Of a stretch of 64,000 bases of DNA, positions 1 through 7,651 are shown piece after piece; the first letter of the stretch is position 1, and every line of letters begins with the position of its first letter. Origin of the DNA: Streptacidiphilus sp041262525 (GTDB taxonomy: Bacteria > Actinomycetota > Actinomycetes > Streptomycetales > Streptomycetaceae). The DNA is taken from positions 1 to 64,000 of the forward strand of contig NZ_JBGCCK010000019.1 of assembly GCF_041262525.1 (NCBI RefSeq), written 5' to 3'. The position numbers and the translations under genes were made by a program. The notes beneath the pieces were generated by a model, which did not search any database, was not told the origin of the DNA, and saw only the letters and a list, made by a program, of their open reading frames with translations.

Positions 1-5
1 ACCGA

Positions 6-106
6 GGGGCGCGGGGAACTGCGCGAGAAACCACCCTGTGCGGATGGCCCTGCTCGCTGAGCGACCCACCACCTGGGGTGGCTTGTCGCGCAGTTCCCCG
101 CGCCCC
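6..106. repeat. Dispersed hairpin element, copy 1
   Basis: Inverted repeat with perfect 21-bp arms at 6-26 and 86-106 (left arm begins GGGGCGCGGGGAACTGCG). The asymmetric centre reads CCACCCTGTGCGGATGGCCC, which is the reverse orientation relative to most other copies. The outer flank GTGCAACT is visible at 113-120; the matching left flank would lie before the window. It sits just past the 3' end of hemD, where it could act as a transcription terminator. The same element recurs near 6.0, 9.8, 13.7, 17.8, 25.5, 33.6 and 40.0 kb. Confidence 0.9.
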
Positions 107-136
107 TGGAGAGTGCAACTTCCCCTCGCTGAGAGG

Positions 137-1816
137 CTAGCGTGCCTTCCGGCGTGAGCCGGGGCGGCGCTCGCTGGGGCGGTAGACCGGCTCGCCCGCC
201 GCGCAGGCGGCGTCGCGGCGGGCCGCGCCGAAGTCGGCCAGCGCCTCCGCGAGAGCCGAAACGCTCGGCGCCGGGGCCAGGACGTCCACGCGGAGCCCGT
301 GCTCCTCGGCCGTCTTCGCCGTCGCGGGACCGATGCAGGCGATCACGGTCACGTTGTGCGGCTTGCCGGCGATGCCGACCAGGTTCCGCACGGTCGACGA
401 CGAAGTGAAGATCACCGCGTCGAAGCCGCCGCCCTTGATCGCCTCGCGGGTCTCCGCCGGCGGCGGCGCCGCGCGGACCGTGCGGTAGGCCGTGACGTCG
501 TCGACCTCCCAGCCCAGCTCGACCAGGCCGGCCACCAGCGTCTCCGTCGCGATGTCCGCCCGCGGCAGCAGCACACGGTCAATCGGGTCGAAGACCGGGT
601 CGTACGGCGGCCAGTCCTCCAGGAGGCCCGCCGCGCTCTGCTCGCCGCTCGGGACCAGGTCCGGCTTCACGCCGAAGTCGACCAGCGCCTGGGCCGTCGT
701 CTCGCCGACCGCCGCGACCTTGATGCCCGCGAAGGCGCGGGCGTCCAGCCCGTACTCCTCGAACTTCTCGCGGACCGCCTTCACCGCGTTGACCGAGGTG
801 AACGCGATCCACTCGTAGCGGCCGGTCACCAGACCCTTGATCGCGCGTTCCATCTGCTGCGGCGTGCGCGGCGGCTCGACCGCGATGGTCGGGACCTCGC
901 TCGGCACCGCGCCGTACGAGCGCAGCTGGTCCGTGAGCGCACCGGCCTGGTCCTTGGTGCGCGGGACCAGGACGTTCCAGCCGAACAGCGGCTTGGTCTC
1001 GAACCAGGACAGCGACGCCCGGTGCCCGACCTGCTCGCCTATCACGACTATGACGTTGCTCGACGGATCGACCGGCGCCGAGACCGGCGACGGCAGCACC
1101 TTCGCGGCCTTCAGCTCCGCCGCGATCGTGCCGAGCGTCGCGCACCAGGTGCGCTGACGCGTCGTGGTGCCCTCCAGGGTGACCGCGACCCGGGTGTCGG
1201 GCTTGCGGCCGTGGGAGACCAGCGTCGTCGCCGCGCTCGGGACCGAGCCCAGCAGGGTGCGGACGACCAGCGTCGACTCGCACGCGCCGAGGTCCGTCCA
1301 GACCGACTCCGGCAGCAGCCCGGAGGCGTCGACGAAGCGGACGTCCGCGCCCTGCGCGCCCGCGCGCAGCGGGACGCCGGCGTAGGCGGGGACGCCGACC
1401 GACTGCGCGACACCGGGGACGACCTGGAACGGCACCCGCGCCTGGGCGCAGGCCAGCATCTCCTCGGCCGCGCGGCCGTCGAGGCCGGGGTCGCCGTCAA
1501 CGGTGCGGACCACGTGCTTGCCGTTGCGGACCGCACCGAAGAAGCGCGAGACGGTCTCGCCGCCGTCGCTGCCCAGCACCCCACCCTCGTCGAGCACGAA
1601 GGCGTCCGAGGGGTCGGCGGCGTGGTGCAGCTCGACCCGGTCGGGACAGTACGCGCGCACCGCGCTCACCGTCAGCGGGTCGGCCACCAGCACGTCGGCC
1701 GAGGCCAGCACCTCCACCGCACGCAGCGTCAGCAGACCCGGGTCGCCGGGACCGGCGCCCAGGAAGGTGACCTGCCCGACGGGACGGCGCGGGGTGTCGG
1801 GACTCGTGGGGCTCAC
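137..1816 (-). CDS. hemD: Bifunctional uroporphyrinogen-III C-methyltransferase / uroporphyrinogen-III synthase
   Basis: A fused protein of about 559 residues. Residues 1 to about 250 resemble a SUMT/tetrapyrrole methylase (GAGPGDPGLLTLRA near the N-terminus). The C-terminal half from about 280 is a HemD-type uroporphyrinogen-III synthase, which cyclises and inverts ring D of hydroxymethylbilane (VLVPRTKDQAGALTDQLR, IAFTSVNAV, AVGETTAQAL, FTSSSTVRNL). The GTG start at 1816 overlaps the hemC stop (GTGA), so translation is probably coupled. The usual methylase motif KGGDPFVFGRGGEE appears here as VDGDPGLDGRAAEE, so methylase activity is uncertain while synthase activity is likely. It is the last gene of the rex-hemACD operon and is followed at once by a hairpin element. 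Confidence 0.93.
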   Translation of the reverse strand: MSPTSPDTPRRPVGQVTFLGAGPGDPGLLTLRAVEVLASADVLVADPLTVSAVRAYCPDRVELHHAADPSDAFVLDEGGVLGSDGGETVSRFFGAVRNGKHVVRTVDGDPGLDGRAAEEMLACAQARVPFQVVPGVAQSVGVPAYAGVPLRAGAQGADVRFVDASGLLPESVWTDLGACESTLVVRTLLGSVPSAATTLVSHGRKPDTRVAVTLEGTTTRQRTWCATLGTIAAELKAAKVLPSPVSAPVDPSSNVIVVIGEQVGHRASLSWFETKPLFGWNVLVPRTKDQAGALTDQLRSYGAVPSEVPTIAVEPPRTPQQMERAIKGLVTGRYEWIAFTSVNAVKAVREKFEEYGLDARAFAGIKVAAVGETTAQALVDFGVKPDLVPSGEQSAAGLLEDWPPYDPVFDPIDRVLLPRADIATETLVAGLVELGWEVDDVTAYRTVRAAPPPAETREAIKGGGFDAVIFTSSSTVRNLVGIAGKPHNVTVIACIGPATAKTAEEHGLRVDVLAPAPSVSALAEALADFGAARRDAACAAGEPVYRPSERRPGSRRKAR

Positions 1817-2841
1817 TTGCTTCGCTCCCCCATCAGACCGGCCGCGCCCGCGGCGAGCAGCTGCGCGGCGAGGCCGCGTCCCAGCTCGTCGGGGGCACCG
1901 TGGCCGGTGGCGGACATCTGCACGACGGTGGCACCGTCGACGGTGCCGACGAGTGCACGCAGCTCCATCTCGTCGGCCTCTCCTGTAGCGGTGGGGCCGG
2001 TGGTGGGGACGGCCAGCGCGCCGACCGGCGCGGAGCAGCCCGCCTCCAGGGCGGCGAGCAGCGTGCGCTCCGCCGTGATCGCGGCCCGGGTGGGCGCGTC
2101 GTCGAGACCGGCGAGAGCGGCGGCCAGCTCGGTGCTGGTCGCGGCGCACTCGACGGCGAGCGCGCCCTGCCCGGGGGCCGGGAGCATCACGTCGGCGCCG
2201 AGGATCTCGGTGGCCTCGGCCAGTCGGCCGAGGCGGCTCAGGCCGGCGGCGGCCAGGATCACGGCGTCGAGCTCGCCGGAGCGGACGTAGCCGATCCGGG
2301 TGTCGACGTTGCCGCGGATCGCGACCGTCTCGATGGCCAGGCCCTGGGCGGCGGCCCAGGCGTTGAGCTGGGCCATGCGACGCGGGGAGCCGGTGCCTAT
2401 GCGGGCCGGGCGGTGCTCGTCGCCCTTCTCCAGCAGCTCGGCGAGGGTCAGCCCGTCCCTGGCGACCAGCGCGTCGCGCGGGTCCTCGCGCGGCGGGACG
2501 GCCGCCAGGACCAGGCCCTCCGGTGCGGCCGTGGGGAGGTCCTTGAGGGAGTGGACGGCGAAGTCGATCGTCCCGGCGAGCAGCGCGTCGCGCAGCGCGG
2601 AGACGAAGACGCCGGTGCCGCCGATCTGAGCGAGCGCCTCGCGGGAGGTGTCGCCGTAGGTGGTGATCTCGACCAACTCGACCTGACGCCCGGTCAGTTC
2701 AGTGACGGCGTCGGCGATCATGCCGGACTGGGCCATCGCCAGCGCGCTGCGCCGGGTGCCCAGACGCAGCGGCGGGCGGTCGCCGGGTGTGGGGTGGTCG
2801 CTGGGGAGCGGGGGTACTTGCATGCTCGTCTGACCCGTCAT
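1813..2841 (-). CDS. hemC: Porphobilinogen deaminase (hydroxymethylbilane synthase)
   Basis: Cytosolic enzyme that condenses four porphobilinogen molecules into hydroxymethylbilane for haem, sirohaem and cobalamin. The 342-residue protein has LRLGTRRSALAMAQS near residue 26, the VHSLKDLPT loop near 97, the IGTGSPRRMAQL substrate-binding segment near 148 and AIRGNVDTRIGY near 174. Cys269 in LEAGCSAPVG is the expected attachment site of the dipyrromethane cofactor. The start at 2841 overlaps the hemA stop as ATGA, and its own stop overlaps the hemD start. A second ATG at 2823 is an alternative start; the coupled upstream one is preferred. Confidence 0.96.
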   Translation of the reverse strand: MTGQTSMQVPPLPSDHPTPGDRPPLRLGTRRSALAMAQSGMIADAVTELTGRQVELVEITTYGDTSREALAQIGGTGVFVSALRDALLAGTIDFAVHSLKDLPTAAPEGLVLAAVPPREDPRDALVARDGLTLAELLEKGDEHRPARIGTGSPRRMAQLNAWAAAQGLAIETVAIRGNVDTRIGYVRSGELDAVILAAAGLSRLGRLAEATEILGADVMLPAPGQGALAVECAATSTELAAALAGLDDAPTRAAITAERTLLAALEAGCSAPVGALAVPTTGPTATGEADEMELRALVGTVDGATVVQMSATGHGAPDELGRGLAAQLLAAGAAGLMGERSK

Positions 2842-4145
2842 GAGATCATCCTGGTAGTACTGACCGCCTCAACGGCCATGGGATCAAGGTCGAACAGTTC
2901 GCGCAGCGCCTCCGCGTAGGAGGCGCCTCCGGGTTCTCCGGCCAGCTGCTTGACGCGAACGGTCGGCTGGTGCAGCAGCTTCTCCACCACGCGGCGGACG
3001 GTCTGCTGGAGCTCCGACCTGGTGCGGTCCTCCAGCTCGGGGAGGCGTGCGTCCAGGCGCTCGAGCTCGGCGTTGACCAGCTCGGTGGCCATCGCTCTGA
3101 GGGCGACGACCGTGGGGGTGATCGCCGCCGCACGCTGGGCCGCGCCGAAGGCGTCGACCTCCTCGGCGACGATGCGGCGGACCGCGTCGATGTCGAGGGC
3201 GCCGGAGTCTGTGTGCTCGGCCGCGGCGGCCAGCGTCTCGAGGTCGACCAGATGGACGCCGGGGAGGGCGTGCACGGCGGTGTCGACATCGCGGGGCATG
3301 GCCAGGTCGAGCAGGGCGAGCGGGGCCTCGAAGGCGCTGCGCTTCTCGGCGGCCGCGGCGATGTCGTCCGCGCCGAGCACGATCCCGGCCGCCCCGGTGC
3401 AGGAGATGACCAGGTCGGCCTCGGCCAGCGCGGCGCCGACCTCGGCGAAGGGGACGGTCCGGCCGCCCAGCTGCTCGGCGAGGCGCTCGGCCTTCTTCTG
3501 GGTGCGGTTCGCGATGACCAGCTCGGCGACGCCCTCGCGGGAGAGCGTGGCGGCGGCCAGCGAGCTCATCGAGCCGGCGCCGACGACCAGCGCGCGCTTG
3601 CCCTCGATGGGACCGGCGACGGCGGCGATCTGCTCCAGGCCGAAGGTGACCAGGGTCTGGCCGGCCTTGTCGATCGCGGTCTCGCTGTGGGCGCGCTTGC
3701 CGACCCGCAGCGCCTGCTGGAACAGCTCGTTCAGGCCTCGACCGGCCGTGTGCTGGTCCTGTGCCAGATTGAGCGCGTCACGCAGCTGGCCCAGGATCTG
3801 ACCCTCGCCGACGACCATCGAGTCCAGACCGCAGGCCACCGAGAAGAGGTGGTGCACGGCGCGGTCCTCGTAGTGCACGTAGAGGTGCGAGGTCAGCTCC
3901 TCCAGACCGACGCCGGAGTGCTCCGCGAGCAGCGTGGAGAGATCGGCGACACCGGCGTGGAACTTGTCCACGTCGGCGTAGAGCTCGATCCGGTTGCAGG
4001 TGTTCAGCAGCGCGGCCTCGGCGACCGGCGCGGAGGCGGCAGCGGCGTGCACCAGCCGGGACGGCTGATGTCCCGTCAGTGCGGCGCGCTCCAGCAGGCC
4101 GACCGGTGCGCTCCGGTGACTCAGGCCCACGACCAGCAGGCTCAT
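2838..4145 (-). CDS. hemA: Glutamyl-tRNA reductase
   Basis: First committed enzyme of the C5 route to 5-aminolevulinate; it reduces glutamyl-tRNA(Glu) to glutamate-1-semialdehyde with NADPH. The 435-residue protein begins MSLLVVGLSHRSAPV. It carries the catalytic motif LLNTCNRIELY with Cys50, the active-site-region segment ACGLDSMVVGEGQILGQL, a Rossmann motif VVGAGSMSSLAAATL and the C-terminal helical dimerisation region. The ATG at 4145 overlaps the rex stop (ATGA), which fixes the start and places hemA directly under Rex control. The order rex-hemA-hemC-hemD is the conserved Streptomyces arrangement linking haem supply to NADH/NAD+ balance. Confidence 0.96.
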   Translation of the reverse strand: MSLLVVGLSHRSAPVGLLERAALTGHQPSRLVHAAAASAPVAEAALLNTCNRIELYADVDKFHAGVADLSTLLAEHSGVGLEELTSHLYVHYEDRAVHHLFSVACGLDSMVVGEGQILGQLRDALNLAQDQHTAGRGLNELFQQALRVGKRAHSETAIDKAGQTLVTFGLEQIAAVAGPIEGKRALVVGAGSMSSLAAATLSREGVAELVIANRTQKKAERLAEQLGGRTVPFAEVGAALAEADLVISCTGAAGIVLGADDIAAAAEKRSAFEAPLALLDLAMPRDVDTAVHALPGVHLVDLETLAAAAEHTDSGALDIDAVRRIVAEEVDAFGAAQRAAAITPTVVALRAMATELVNAELERLDARLPELEDRTRSELQQTVRRVVEKLLHQPTVRVKQLAGEPGGASYAEALRELFDLDPMAVEAVSTTRMIS

Positions 4146-4984
4146 CCCGCTGCCTCCTCGAACTTCTGCCGCGCGACGCCGACACGTCCCGCGCTGCTCG
4201 CAGCCGCTTCGACGCCGTCGGCAACGCCTTCCGGCCGCGAGACTACTGCGGCGGGAGGGGCGGCCGGTGCTTCTTCCTCGGCGTCGCGCAGCTCGTCCCC
4301 GGCCTTGCGCTGCTCGTGGAAGGCGAGGATCTGCAGCTCGATGGAGAGGTCGACCTTGCGCACGTCGACGCCGTCCGGCACGGAGAGCACCGTCGGCGCG
4401 AAGTTGAGGATGCTGGTCACCCCGGCGGCGACCAAGCGGTCGCAGACCTGCTGGGCCGCGCCCGGCGGGGTGGTGATCACGCCGATGGAGACCCGATCGG
4501 TGCGGATGATCTCTTCCATCTCGTCGGTGTGGCGCACCGGCAGGCCCGCGACGAGTTGACCAGTGAGCCCCGAGTCGGCGTCGAGCAGCGCCGCGACGCG
4601 GAAGCCGCGGGAGGCGAAGCCGCCGTAGTTGGCGAGCGCGTGGCCCAGGTTTCCGATGCCGACGATGACCACGGGCCAGTCCTGGGTCAGGCCCAGCTCG
4701 CGGGAGATCTGGTAGACGAGGTACTCGACGTCGTAGCCGACGCCCCGGGTGCCGTAGGAGCCGAGGTAGGAGAAGTCCTTGCGCAGCTTCGCGGAGTTGA
4801 CCCCGGCGGCGGCGGCGAGCTCCTCGGAGGAGACGGTCGGCACCGAGCGCTCGGACAGCGCGGTGAGCGCACGGAGGTACAGCGGCAGCCGGGCGACCGT
4901 CGCATCGGGAATACCCCGGCCCCGGCTGCGGCGTGCGCCGGCAGCGGGGTTCGGGTTGCTCTGAGTGGATCGGCCAGTTGCCAC
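4142..4984 (-). CDS. rex: Redox-sensing transcriptional repressor Rex
   Basis: DNA-binding repressor that senses the NADH/NAD+ ratio and is released from its operators when NADH is high. About 280 residues, with an N-terminal winged helix (VSSEELAAAAGVNSAKLRKD, then FSYLGSYGTRGVGYDV) and a Rossmann domain with VVIVGIGNLGHALANY. The GTG at 4984 is chosen because AGGAG lies about 7 nt upstream and the protein then begins VATGRSTQSNPNP, a plausible disordered lead. The C-terminal tail of about 60 Ala/Glu-rich residues is longer than in the core family. It is first in the rex-hemACD operon. An 18-bp near-palindrome 47 bp upstream looks like its own operator, implying autoregulation. Confidence 0.95.
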   Translation of the reverse strand: MATGRSTQSNPNPAAGARRSRGRGIPDATVARLPLYLRALTALSERSVPTVSSEELAAAAGVNSAKLRKDFSYLGSYGTRGVGYDVEYLVYQISRELGLTQDWPVVIVGIGNLGHALANYGGFASRGFRVAALLDADSGLTGQLVAGLPVRHTDEMEEIIRTDRVSIGVITTPPGAAQQVCDRLVAAGVTSILNFAPTVLSVPDGVDVRKVDLSIELQILAFHEQRKAGDELRDAEEEAPAAPPAAVVSRPEGVADGVEAAASSAGRVGVARQKFEEAAG

Positions 4985-5030
4985 GGTGCTCCTGTGGGTG
5001 AAGCTGGGCTGCGAACGCCAGGCTATGCGT

Positions 5031-5048
5031 TTGTGAACGCGTGCACAA
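5031..5048 (-). promoter_or_regulatory. Rex operator (ROP) upstream of rex-hemACD
   Basis: The 18-bp near-palindrome TTGTGAACGCGTGCACAA closely matches the Streptomyces Rex operator form TTGTGAAC/GTTCACAA, with one base breaking symmetry in the right half. It lies 47-64 bp upstream of the rex GTG, in the 101-bp gap between the exonuclease stop and rex, where it would overlap the promoter. Family knowledge makes rex autoregulation and hemA control at this position expected. Confidence 0.9.
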
Positions 5049-5085
5049 AGATGGTGTCCGTTTTGTCCACCAGGAGTGATGCGCA

Positions 5086-5856
5086 TCACGCCATTTCCTC
5101 CACGACCGCCGGACGCAGGGCCGGGACGCCGTACTGTACGGCGCACGGTACGGCGTACGCGGAGGAGAGAGAAGAGAGAGGGGAGAGCGGGTGCGCAGCG
5201 GTGGCCGCTGCGACGGAACGATTCTTCGTGTGCACGGCGCCCGCCCGCTGCCGCAGCTTGGGCCAGGGGGTGCACTGCGCGTGGTCCACCAGCTCCCGCA
5301 ACGGCTCGACGCCACCGGCCGGCGTCGCGAGCGCGCTGCGCAGCAGCCGCGCGGCGGCGTGGGCGTCGCCGAGGGCGGTGTGGGCGTCGAACTCCGGCAG
5401 CCCGAACGCCTCCACGCAGGCGGCGAGCCCGCGCCCGGTCAGCCGCCCCCCGAGGACGCGTTCGGCGAGCGCCATCGTGCAGAGCGTGGGCATGGCCGGC
5501 AGCTCGACGCCGAAGCGCGCGAACTCGCGGGCGAGGAAGCCCTCGTCACAGCGGACGTGGTGCCCGACCAGGACGCGGCCCCGGAGCAGGTCCGCGAGAT
5601 GTGGGGCGATCTCACGGAAGGAGGGAGCGCCGACGACCTGCTCCTGCGCGATCCGGTGCACGTCCGTCGGGCCGACGGGACCGCCGGGGTCGATCAGGGT
5701 GCTGAACTCCGCTTCGACCCGCAGCAGCGGGTAGTCGAGCAGGACGACGCCGATCTCCACGACCCGGTGCCGCCAGGGGCTCCGCCCACTCGCCTCGACA
5801 TCCACGACGGCCAGCCCACGGGCCAACGGCGACGGCGCGAACGGCGGCGGCTGCAC
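5086..5856 (-). CDS. DnaQ-like 3'-5' exonuclease (DEDD family)
   Basis: About 256 residues with an RNase T/DNA polymerase III epsilon-type exonuclease fold. Exo I is LAVVDVEASGRSPWRHRVVE; the usual DxE is D-V-E. Exo II is in VGHHVRCDEGFLAREF, and Exo III is HTALGDAHAAARLL, where H and D are the catalytic pair. The GTG at 5856 is chosen because GAAGGAG lies 7 nt upstream and the protein then opens VQPPPFAPSP just before the fold; a longer version to 5985 has no ribosome-binding site. The last 50 residues (rich in S, L, A, V) look unstructured and are encoded by a stretch rich in GTAC-containing small palindromes (about 5120-5160). Probably a repair or proofreading-type nuclease; the substrate is unknown. 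Confidence 0.88.
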   Translation of the reverse strand: MQPPPFAPSPLARGLAVVDVEASGRSPWRHRVVEIGVVLLDYPLLRVEAEFSTLIDPGGPVGPTDVHRIAQEQVVGAPSFREIAPHLADLLRGRVLVGHHVRCDEGFLAREFARFGVELPAMPTLCTMALAERVLGGRLTGRGLAACVEAFGLPEFDAHTALGDAHAAARLLRSALATPAGGVEPLRELVDHAQCTPWPKLRQRAGAVHTKNRSVAAATAAHPLSPLSSLSSAYAVPCAVQYGVPALRPAVVEEMA

Positions 5857-5993
5857 GGTGGGGCTCCTTCTCGGTCGTACCCCCCGCGGCACAAAGCCTC
5901 TCGATGGTAAGCGCACTAACGGCTGACGCCTAAGCCTTACAACCGGACATAAGGGGCAAACCTTCCCACCGCTATCAACTTGCAATCACCTCA

Positions 5994-6094
5994 GGGGCGC
6001 GAGGAACTGCGCGACAAGCCACCCACGCAGGTAGAGCACCGAACGCGCAGGGCCGTCCGCACAGGGTGGTTTCTCGCGCAGTTCCTCGCGCCCC
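5994..6094. repeat. Dispersed hairpin element, copy 2
   Basis: Perfect 21-bp arms at 5994-6014 and 6074-6094. Both arms carry the GCGAGGAACTG variant of copy 1's GCGGGGAACTG, so the substitution is compensated across the stem. The centre reads GGGCCGTCCGCACAGGGTGG. The right arm ends one base before the stop codon of the glutaredoxin-like gene at 6096, a position suited to a terminator. Confidence 0.9.
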
Positions 6095-6095
6095 T

Positions 6096-6374
6096 TCAGG
6101 CCCCCAGGGCCTTGCGGAGGCGGGTGGGGTCGACCTTCCAGAAGTCGTGTTGGGCGCCGTCGATCAGGGTCACCGGAATCTGCTCCCAGTACTGACGGAA
6201 CAGCTCCTTGTCCTCGTTGATGTTCAGCTCCTCCAGCTCGAAGCCCAGCTCCTCCTGCAACTGCCCGAGCACCGCCCTCGCGTCCTCGCAGAGATGGCAG
6301 TCGGGCTTGCCGATGAGGGTGACCACGTGGTCGGACGGGCGCTTCGCGCTGCGGCGCGGAAGGAGAGGTGCCAT
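6096..6374 (-). CDS. Glutaredoxin-family thiol protein
   Basis: A small thioredoxin-fold protein of about 92 residues. VTLIGKPDCHLCEDARAVL contains a CxxC active site (CHLC), followed by a predicted alpha/beta layout and the cis-Pro segment IPVTLIDG. This is the YruB/DUF836-like branch found in actinobacteria, which probably does thiol-disulfide exchange with mycothiol or protein thiols. The ATG at 6374 is preferred; a GTG at 6392 would add six residues, and neither has a strong Shine-Dalgarno. It is divergent from the downstream HAD phosphatase gene and lies in the neighbourhood of rex-hem. Confidence 0.85.
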   Translation of the reverse strand: MAPLLPRRSAKRPSDHVVTLIGKPDCHLCEDARAVLGQLQEELGFELEELNINEDKELFRQYWEQIPVTLIDGAQHDFWKVDPTRLRKALGA

Positions 6375-6459
6375 ACCGACATTCTGGACCACTCAGAGTT
6401 AACGGCGGCTCCACGCAGCGGATACGAGGTTCGAGCCCTCGGCTGGCTATGCTCGCCGC

Positions 6460-7341
6460 ATGGCCAGGCAGCGGAACATCCAGGAGCGGCGCCGCTCCAC
6501 GCAGCTCGCGGGCGAAGCCTCCGCAGACGCCGCCGCGGACGCCCGGGACGCCGAGGAACCCCCGGTCGACCCGTACTCCGGCGCCTTCTTCGACTGCGAC
6601 AACACGATCATGCAGGGCGCGGCCATCTTCTATCTGGGTCGCGGCCTCTACAAGCGCAAGTTCTTCAGCTCCCGCGAGCTGCTCCGGTTCGCCTGGCAGC
6701 AGGCCTACTTCCGGCTGCACGGCGCCGAGAACGCCGGGCACATGGCCGAGGCGAAGGAGAGCGCGCTCTCCATCGTGCAGGGCCACCGGGTCGCCGACCT
6801 GGAGGCCATCTGCGAGGACGTCTTCGACGAGTTCATGGCCGAGAAGATCTGGCCGGGCACCCGCGCGCTGGTGCAGATGCACCTGGAGGCCGGGCAGCGG
6901 GTCTGGCTGGTGACGGCCGCGCCGCAGGAGGCCGCGCGGGTGATCGCGGCCCGGCTCGGCATGACCGGCGCACTGGGGACCGTCGCGGAGGCGCTGGACG
7001 GCGTCTACACCGGCCGGCTGGTCGGCGAGCCGCTGCACGGACCGGCCAAGGCGGAGGCCGTCAAGGCGCTGGCCGCGCGCGAGGACCTGGACCTGGCCCG
7101 CTGCGCCGCGTACAGCGACTCCTCGAACGACATCCCGATGCTCTCCCTGGTCGGCTACCCCTACGTGATCAACCCGGATGCCGAGCTGCGCCGACACGCC
7201 CGCCGCAACGGCTGGCGGGTGCGCGACTTCCGGACCGGCCGCAAAGCGGCCAAGGTCGGCATCCCGGCCGCAGCCGGGCTGGGCGCGGCCGCCGGCGGCA
7301 CGGCGGCCGCCGTCGCCATCTACCGCAACCGGCACCGCTGA
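6460..7341 (+). CDS. HAD-superfamily IB phosphatase, membrane-tethered
   Basis: About 293 residues in the SerB/PSPase-like HAD subfamily IB. Motif I is FFDCDNTIMQ with Asp45 and Asp47 as nucleophile and acid/base, motif II LVTAAP, motif III lysine in GPAKAEAVKAL, and motif IV AYSDSSNDIPML. The first 40 residues are charged and disordered. The last 25 form a Gly/Ala-rich hydrophobic stretch ending in YRNRHR, which could be a C-terminal membrane anchor. The substrate cannot be read from sequence; phosphoserine, lipid phosphates or cell-envelope intermediates are possible. It is divergent from the glutaredoxin gene and upstream of bldN, as in other Streptomyces. Confidence 0.88.
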   Translation: MARQRNIQERRRSTQLAGEASADAAADARDAEEPPVDPYSGAFFDCDNTIMQGAAIFYLGRGLYKRKFFSSRELLRFAWQQAYFRLHGAENAGHMAEAKESALSIVQGHRVADLEAICEDVFDEFMAEKIWPGTRALVQMHLEAGQRVWLVTAAPQEAARVIAARLGMTGALGTVAEALDGVYTGRLVGEPLHGPAKAEAVKALAAREDLDLARCAAYSDSSNDIPMLSLVGYPYVINPDAELRRHARRNGWRVRDFRTGRKAAKVGIPAAAGLGAAAGGTAAAVAIYRNRHR

Positions 7342-7651
7342 GCCCTGCCACAAGCGGCGGCAGAACTGACCGGTTCTGATCGGTCGGTGCTCACGCAGTT
7401 GCGCGGGATTTCCTTGGCGCGCGCCCGGGAACGCGCCCGGATCCGGTCAGCCCCCGGCAGGCGGGGATCAACTCTGCCCAGAACCCTGCCAACTGACCCC
7501 GGCATAGTCGGTCACATTCTGCCACCGTCGTGCAACAGATGTGACTGAAGCGGTGAATTTGGCAACTGGGTGTAGCTGTTGTTGCACGAAGCGTTATCCT
7601 CGTCCAGCGGTCCCACCCTGCACGTCACACAGTCCTGCCTCTGGGAGTCCC
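7342..7651 (+). other. bldN upstream intergenic region
   Basis: About 310 bp without a gene. At 7361-7378 there is a perfect small palindrome (CAGAAC, 6-nt spacer, GTTCTG) just past the HAD stop. TCACA at 7512-7516 and TGTGA at 7540-7544 form a loose inverted pair. A possible -10 (TATCCT, 7595-7600) lacks a convincing -35. The region must hold the bldN promoter, which in Streptomyces is a developmental control point, but I could not identify a certain BldD or sigma site. Confidence 0.5.

Noticed and set aside
5120..5160. Cluster of GTAC-containing palindromes as a possible operator
   Set aside because: It lies within the exonuclease 3' coding end with no fixed spacing or match to a known operator; the clear Rex site is separate.
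6382..6455. Possible tRNA-like sequence with a perfect T-arm (CGAGGTTCGAGCCCTCG)
   Set aside because: The expected acceptor and D/anticodon arms do not pair, the upstream half shows no matching 7-bp stem, and it lies in the short gap between the glutaredoxin and HAD genes. Treated as chance similarity or at most a remnant.
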